Shown piece after piece: positions 4,665-7,837 of a DNA stretch of 7,837 nucleotides. A model generated the notes under the pieces. It saw nothing but the letters and a program-made list of their open reading frames with translations, did not search any database and was not told the origin of the DNA. Location: NCBI GenBank assembly GCA_013821025.1, contig JACDHN010000114.1, positions 1 to 7,837 of the forward strand. The letters run 5' to 3'. Each line of letters opens with the position of its first letter. Positions within the stretch are counted from its first letter, which is position 1. Made by a program: the position numbers and the translations under genes. This stretch comes from Acidimicrobiia bacterium. Its GTDB lineage: Bacteria > Actinomycetota > Acidimicrobiia > Acidimicrobiales > Ilumatobacteraceae.

Positions 4665-6844
4665 CAACGCCCCGCCCTGTGGCGCTGGTCGCGCCAAAGA
4701 TGGCCAAGCGCCCGTACCGCACGCTCCCCGCTCGGGTAGCAGATCCGTCCGGTGGCCCGCACCGTTGCCGGTCCAGCGTTCTCGGGGTCGGCAACGGCCA
4801 ACTCGGAGACCGTGAGAATGGGCTTGCCCGTCGCCACACTCAGCTCGTGGGCGGCTTCTGCGAAGCGGCGGTCCTGACGCTCGTGGTACTCGACGATGCG
4901 CTCCAACCCGTGGTCGGGATAGAAGCCACCCTCGCGCATCATCCTGGCCGTGTTGGACTGGATGCCGAGTCCCAGATAGACGACCGCATCGACGTCGGGA
5001 TGGTGGGCAACCAGCTCCATCACGTCCGGGACCGTGTCGCGCCGCTCGCCTCCGGCACAGTCGATCGGGTTGTTGCGGCTCCAGCGTGCCGGCAGCAGGC
5101 CATCGATCTTCTGGCGCAGGTCGTCGGGCAGCTCCAACAACACGAGGTCGGCATCGCCGGCGATGGCATCCGCCGTCACGACGCCCCAGCCCCCTGCCGT
5201 CGTCAGCACAGCGACGCTCGGCCCGTGAGGGGGCGGTTGGGTAGCGAACGTGGCCGCCGCCTCGAACGCCTCCTCCACCGTTGCCGCCCTGCACACACCG
5301 TGTTGACGGCAGGCCCCGTCGAACACGGCATCGTTGGTGGCCAGGGCTCCGGTGTGGCTGGCCGCCGCCCGAGCCCCGCCCTCGGTGCTTCCGCCCTTGA
5401 GCACGACGAGTGGGATGAGCTCGGTGACGGCGCCGAGGCGGCGCATCAGCGCGGCGCCGTCGGTGATGCCCTCCAGGTATGCCAGGCCGACGGTGGTGGC
5501 AGGGTCGTGAGCGTAGAACTCGAGCAGGTCGACCACCCCCACGGCGGCGGCGTTCCCGGCCGACACGGCGCGGGAGATGCCGACACCCGTCTGGCGGGCG
5601 AGGTTCATGAAGCTCGACACGAAGTTGCCGCTCTGGCTGGCCACGCCTATGGGGCCGGCAGGCGGGTAAGGGGCCACGATCTGTGCACACAGCTTGGCCG
5701 GCGTGCTGACGACGCCCTGCCCGTTCGGCCCGATGAGGAGGATCCCGAGCTCGTCGGCGAGGGCCACGAGCTGGCGCTGGGCCCGCACCCCATCGTCACC
5801 CGCCTCCGCGTATCCGGCCGACGTCAGGAAGGCGGCTCGCACACCCTTGGCGGCACAGGCGCGCAGCAACTGCTCGTTCGCCGATGCCGGAGTGCACACG
5901 AACACGAGGTCGATCTCACCGTCGGGCAAGTCGGCTACGTCAGCCACGGTGGCGACGCCGAGCACATGCTCGCCCTTGGGGTTCGTGGCGAACACGCGGC
6001 CGGCATACCCCCCGGCGAGCACGTTGTGCAGCGACACGAAGCCGAACTTGCCGGGATGGCTCGAGGCGCCGGCGATCAGGACGCCCCGTGGCTGGAACAG
6101 CGCCTGGAACCGAACGTCGGACGGATCGACGCCTGCGGCTCCCTCATCGCATGTCGGAGCGCCGGGGCGCGCCGGAACGTCGGGCTGGCGCAGCTCAACG
6201 AGGGCGTCGACCGCAACGGATCGGCCGTCCGACGTGACCAGCAACGGATTGACGTCGACGCTTGCGATGTCGCCGCGCTCGGCGGCGAGTCGGCCGAGCC
6301 CGACCAGCGTGCGCACCAGCTGGTCCCGGTCGACGGGCGCCTCGCCACGGAACGCATCCAGCAGCGCTCGGCTGCGCAGCTGAGCGATCATCGACGCCGC
6401 GTCGGCCTCGGTGAGCGGGGCTGGACGGAACACGACGTCGGCGATGGCCTCGGCCGCCACGCCGCCGACGCCGAACATGACCGTCGGCCCGAACCGCTCA
6501 TCGCGCAGCGTCCCGGCGATCAACTCCCGCGCCCCTTGCACCATTGGCGCCACCAGCACTCCGACATCGCCGTCGTCGGATCGGGCTGCAGCCAGCAGCT
6601 CCGTGGCCGCCGTTCGCACCGCATCGCCGTCCGCCAGCCGCAGACGCACCAGGCCCCGCTCGGTCTTGTGGGCGACAGCGTCGCCGCACAGCTTGGCGAC
6701 CACCGGGAAACCGAGCCGCTGCGCCGCCACAACTGCCGAATCGGCGTCGTGTACGACGACCTCGTCGACCACCGCCACACCGACGCCGGCCAGCAGCGCT
6801 TTGGAAGCCGCCTCGGACAGGGTTCGCCCTCGCACGGCCGTCAC
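4664..6844 (-). CDS. Fused NDP-forming acyl-CoA synthetase (acetate--CoA ligase type)
   Basis: A 726-residue cytoplasmic enzyme of the ADP/NDP-forming acyl-CoA synthetase superfamily (acid + CoA + NTP to acyl-CoA + NDP + Pi, reversible). Order: ATP-grasp domain at about 8-220 (AKLCGDAVAHKTERGLVRL, RELIAGTLRDERFGP, FGVGGVAAEAIADV, DVNPLLV), CoA-binding Rossmann domain at about 245-375 (VLIAGASSHPGKFGFVSLHN, IGPNGQG), succinyl-CoA-ligase-like domain at about 395-530 with the phosphohistidine motif ASHTGAL (H497), then the ligase-CoA domain at about 540-715 (LTTAGGWGVVTADAI, NPIDC). With ATP-grasp first, the order is the reverse of PatZ/Pat-like and archaeal ACD-like fusions. Substrate is not decidable: acetate, propionate and longer or aromatic acids are all known in the superfamily. 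The start is GTG 6844, 15 bases after the thioesterase stop; V4 (GTG 6835) is possible. It overlaps dacB by one base. Confidence 0.93.
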   Translation of the reverse strand: MTAVRGRTLSEAASKALLAGVGVAVVDEVVVHDADSAVVAAQRLGFPVVAKLCGDAVAHKTERGLVRLRLADGDAVRTAATELLAAARSDDGDVGVLVAPMVQGARELIAGTLRDERFGPTVMFGVGGVAAEAIADVVFRPAPLTEADAASMIAQLRSRALLDAFRGEAPVDRDQLVRTLVGLGRLAAERGDIASVDVNPLLVTSDGRSVAVDALVELRQPDVPARPGAPTCDEGAAGVDPSDVRFQALFQPRGVLIAGASSHPGKFGFVSLHNVLAGGYAGRVFATNPKGEHVLGVATVADVADLPDGEIDLVFVCTPASANEQLLRACAAKGVRAAFLTSAGYAEAGDDGVRAQRQLVALADELGILLIGPNGQGVVSTPAKLCAQIVAPYPPAGPIGVASQSGNFVSSFMNLARQTGVGISRAVSAGNAAAVGVVDLLEFYAHDPATTVGLAYLEGITDGAALMRRLGAVTELIPLVVLKGGSTEGGARAAASHTGALATNDAVFDGACRQHGVCRAATVEEAFEAAATFATQPPPHGPSVAVLTTAGGWGVVTADAIAGDADLVLLELPDDLRQKIDGLLPARWSRNNPIDCAGGERRDTVPDVMELVAHHPDVDAVVYLGLGIQSNTARMMREGGFYPDHGLERIVEYHERQDRRFAEAAHELSVATGKPILTVSELAVADPENAGPATVRATGRICYPSGERAVRALGHLWRDQRHRAGR

Positions 6845-6859
6845 CGTAGCCAGAGCGTC

Positions 6860-7315
6860 TCAGCCGGGCGCGACGTTGAACGTGAGCACGGCCTTGCCGA
6901 TCAGGCGCCCGCCGTCGGCACCGCGCGCCTCACTCTCGCCGAACACCACCGAGCGCCCGCGGCGCGTCACCCAGCCCTCGGCGACGACATCCTCGTCACG
7001 AGCGGCCCCGATGAACTGCACGTGCAGATCAACGGTGGAGAACTGCGCCCCCCGGTCGAGCATGCTGCCGACCGCCGGCACCATCACCGAGTCGAGCAAC
7101 GTGGAGAGAGCGCCACCGTGCAACACGCCGCCGCCCTGGCGCAGCTCGGGCCGGAACGGCAGCCGCATCCGGCAGTAGTCGGCGCGCACGTCCTCGATCT
7201 CGAGGCCGACGAGGTGCACGAACAGGCGTCTGCCAGGCCGGGCGAACTTCATCCAGCGGGCATGCGTCTCGTCGTCGAGCGCCTCGTGCTGGCCGGCTCT
7301 GGTCATCTGGGTCAT
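6860..7315 (-). CDS. PaaI-family hotdog-fold acyl-CoA thioesterase
   Basis: A 151-residue single hotdog-domain protein predicted to hydrolyse acyl-CoA thioesters in the cytoplasm as a dimer or tetramer. The signature is GGGVLHGGALSTLLDS at 61-76: the HGG turn at 66-68 and D75, nine residues after the His, where the catalytic Asp of PaaI lies. The upstream Asn of PaaI (NGHGSCHGG) is replaced by Gln60. Later strands fit the fold: FSTVDLHVQFIGAA (92-105), then VVAEGWVTRRGRSVVFGESEA (110-130). ATG 7315 forms a 4-base ATGA overlap with the TetR stop. ATG 7306 is a second option with GGA 8-10 bases upstream; they differ by three residues. The synthetase gene follows 15 bases on, so the pair is co-transcribed and acts on related acyl-CoA compounds (inference). 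Confidence 0.92.
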   Translation of the reverse strand: MTQMTRAGQHEALDDETHARWMKFARPGRRLFVHLVGLEIEDVRADYCRMRLPFRPELRQGGGVLHGGALSTLLDSVMVPAVGSMLDRGAQFSTVDLHVQFIGAARDEDVVAEGWVTRRGRSVVFGESEARGADGGRLIGKAVLTFNVAPG

Positions 7316-7837
7316 CCGACGAGAGCGGCCCGGAAGAAGCCGATCACGTGCTCGCGTCGTGCCGCCAGCGCGTCCGGCCCCAACGGGTCGATGTCGAGCA
7401 GTCCCTCAACGAAGGCGGCGTCGGAGAACCAACTCAGCAGGGCGCCGTAACCGGTGATCAGCAGCTGGCGCGGGTCGTGGCGGCGGAACGTGCCTGCAGC
7501 CATCTCCCGCTCGAAGTAGGCGACCGACTTCTCGAACATCGGACGCAGCACGGAGGCGATATCGACGGTGAGGTGCGTGCTGCCGTCGAGCGCCGCCCGC
7601 CGCACGAGGCACACGTAGTCGGCGTTGTCGGCGAAGAAGTCGAAGCCGGCGTTGAGCACCACCTCAGCCTTGTCCCAGCCGGTGTCGCTGGAGATCACGG
7701 CGTCGCCCAGCCGTGCGAACCAGTCCGACACGAGCTGCTCGAACACCTCGCCGTACAAGATCTGCTTGGACGGGAAGTGGTGCAGCAGGCTGGAGCGGCG
7801 GATGCCGACCTCGGCGGCGATGTCGTTGAGCGACGTG
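7312..7837 (-). CDS. TetR/AcrR-family transcriptional regulator, N-terminus cut by window edge
   Basis: The frame is open to the last base, giving 174 visible residues. The visible N-terminus is the DNA-binding domain: TSLNDIAAEVGIRRSSLLHHF then PSKQILYGEVFEQL, the classic TetR helix-turn-helix followed by helix 4. About 20-30 residues (helix 1 and part of helix 2) are missing at the window edge. The rest is the ligand-binding and dimerisation domain, variable as usual, ending FFRAALVG. The TTG at 7758 is internal and not the start. The gene overlaps the thioesterase start by 4 bases, so it is cotranscribed with the acyl-CoA genes. TetR proteins in this context are often repressors released by acyl-CoA or fatty-acid ligands. 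Autoregulation is likely but the promoter lies outside the window. Confidence 0.93.
   Translation of the reverse strand, partial: TSLNDIAAEVGIRRSSLLHHFPSKQILYGEVFEQLVSDWFARLGDAVISSDTGWDKAEVVLNAGFDFFADNADYVCLVRRAALDGSTHLTVDIASVLRPMFEKSVAYFEREMAAGTFRRHDPRQLLITGYGALLSWFSDAAFVEGLLDIDPLGPDALAARREHVIGFFRAALVG

Noticed and set aside
4667..5690. Upstream extension of the dacB frame to a start at 5690 (844 residues)
   Set aside because: The added residues are Arg/Pro-rich shadow of the synthetase gene and have no homology. The membrane anchor follows naturally from ATG 4664.
4679..7450. Plus-strand open frame of 923 codons opposite the synthetase, thioesterase and TetR genes
   Set aside because: It lies antisense to three well-supported genes and spans their boundaries, and its product is low-complexity (rich in H, R, G, A) with no family motif. 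Such frames arise from high GC at third codon positions.

Overview
The window is GC-rich, densely coded bacterial DNA whose genes all look chromosomal. The protein families point to a high-GC actinobacterium: TrmI of the Rv2118c type, a holin-X-like small membrane protein carrying the motif YARQETIGPLKG, a D-Ala-D-Ala carboxypeptidase with an actinobacterial-style KTG region, and a single-cluster ferredoxin. Of the actinobacterial classes, Acidimicrobiia seems the best guess, but this rests on remembered family resemblance and not on a marker gene. No rRNA, tRNA, CRISPR array, insertion sequence or phage module is visible, and there is no gene-free stretch above 300 bases.

Left end, plus strand (1-814): the 3' part of a cation diffusion facilitator metal exporter, a 121-base intergenic region with a possible promoter and a short tandem repeat, and a complete small ferredoxin with a good ribosome binding site. 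The ferredoxin converges on the minus-strand block with only 25 bases between the two stop codons.

Minus strand (840-7837): nine genes read leftward in one almost unbroken run. In transcription order they are: a TetR-family regulator (5' end cut by the window edge), a PaaI-type hotdog thioesterase, a fused NDP-forming acyl-CoA synthetase, a PBP4-family D-alanyl-D-alanine carboxypeptidase (dacB), a stand-alone LON substrate-binding-domain protein, a holin-X-like two-helix membrane protein, a 76-residue single-helix membrane protein, an 83-residue basic protein, and tRNA m1A58 methyltransferase (trmI). Junctions are overlaps of 1 or 4 bases (ATGA, TGATG) or gaps of at most 18 bases. There is no room for an ordinary promoter or terminator between them, so one transcript is likely.

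Functionally the run falls into three parts. TetR, thioesterase and acyl-CoA synthetase form a regulated acyl-CoA module that holds both a CoA-ester-forming and a CoA-ester-hydrolysing enzyme. DacB and the three small proteins suggest cell-envelope work. TrmI is a tRNA modification housekeeping enzyme. I see no clear new defence or mobile system. The points most worth a second look are the ferredoxin's aspartate at a cluster-ligand position, the domain order of the acyl-CoA synthetase and its pairing with a thioesterase, the trio of small proteins, and the tandem repeat in front of the ferredoxin.
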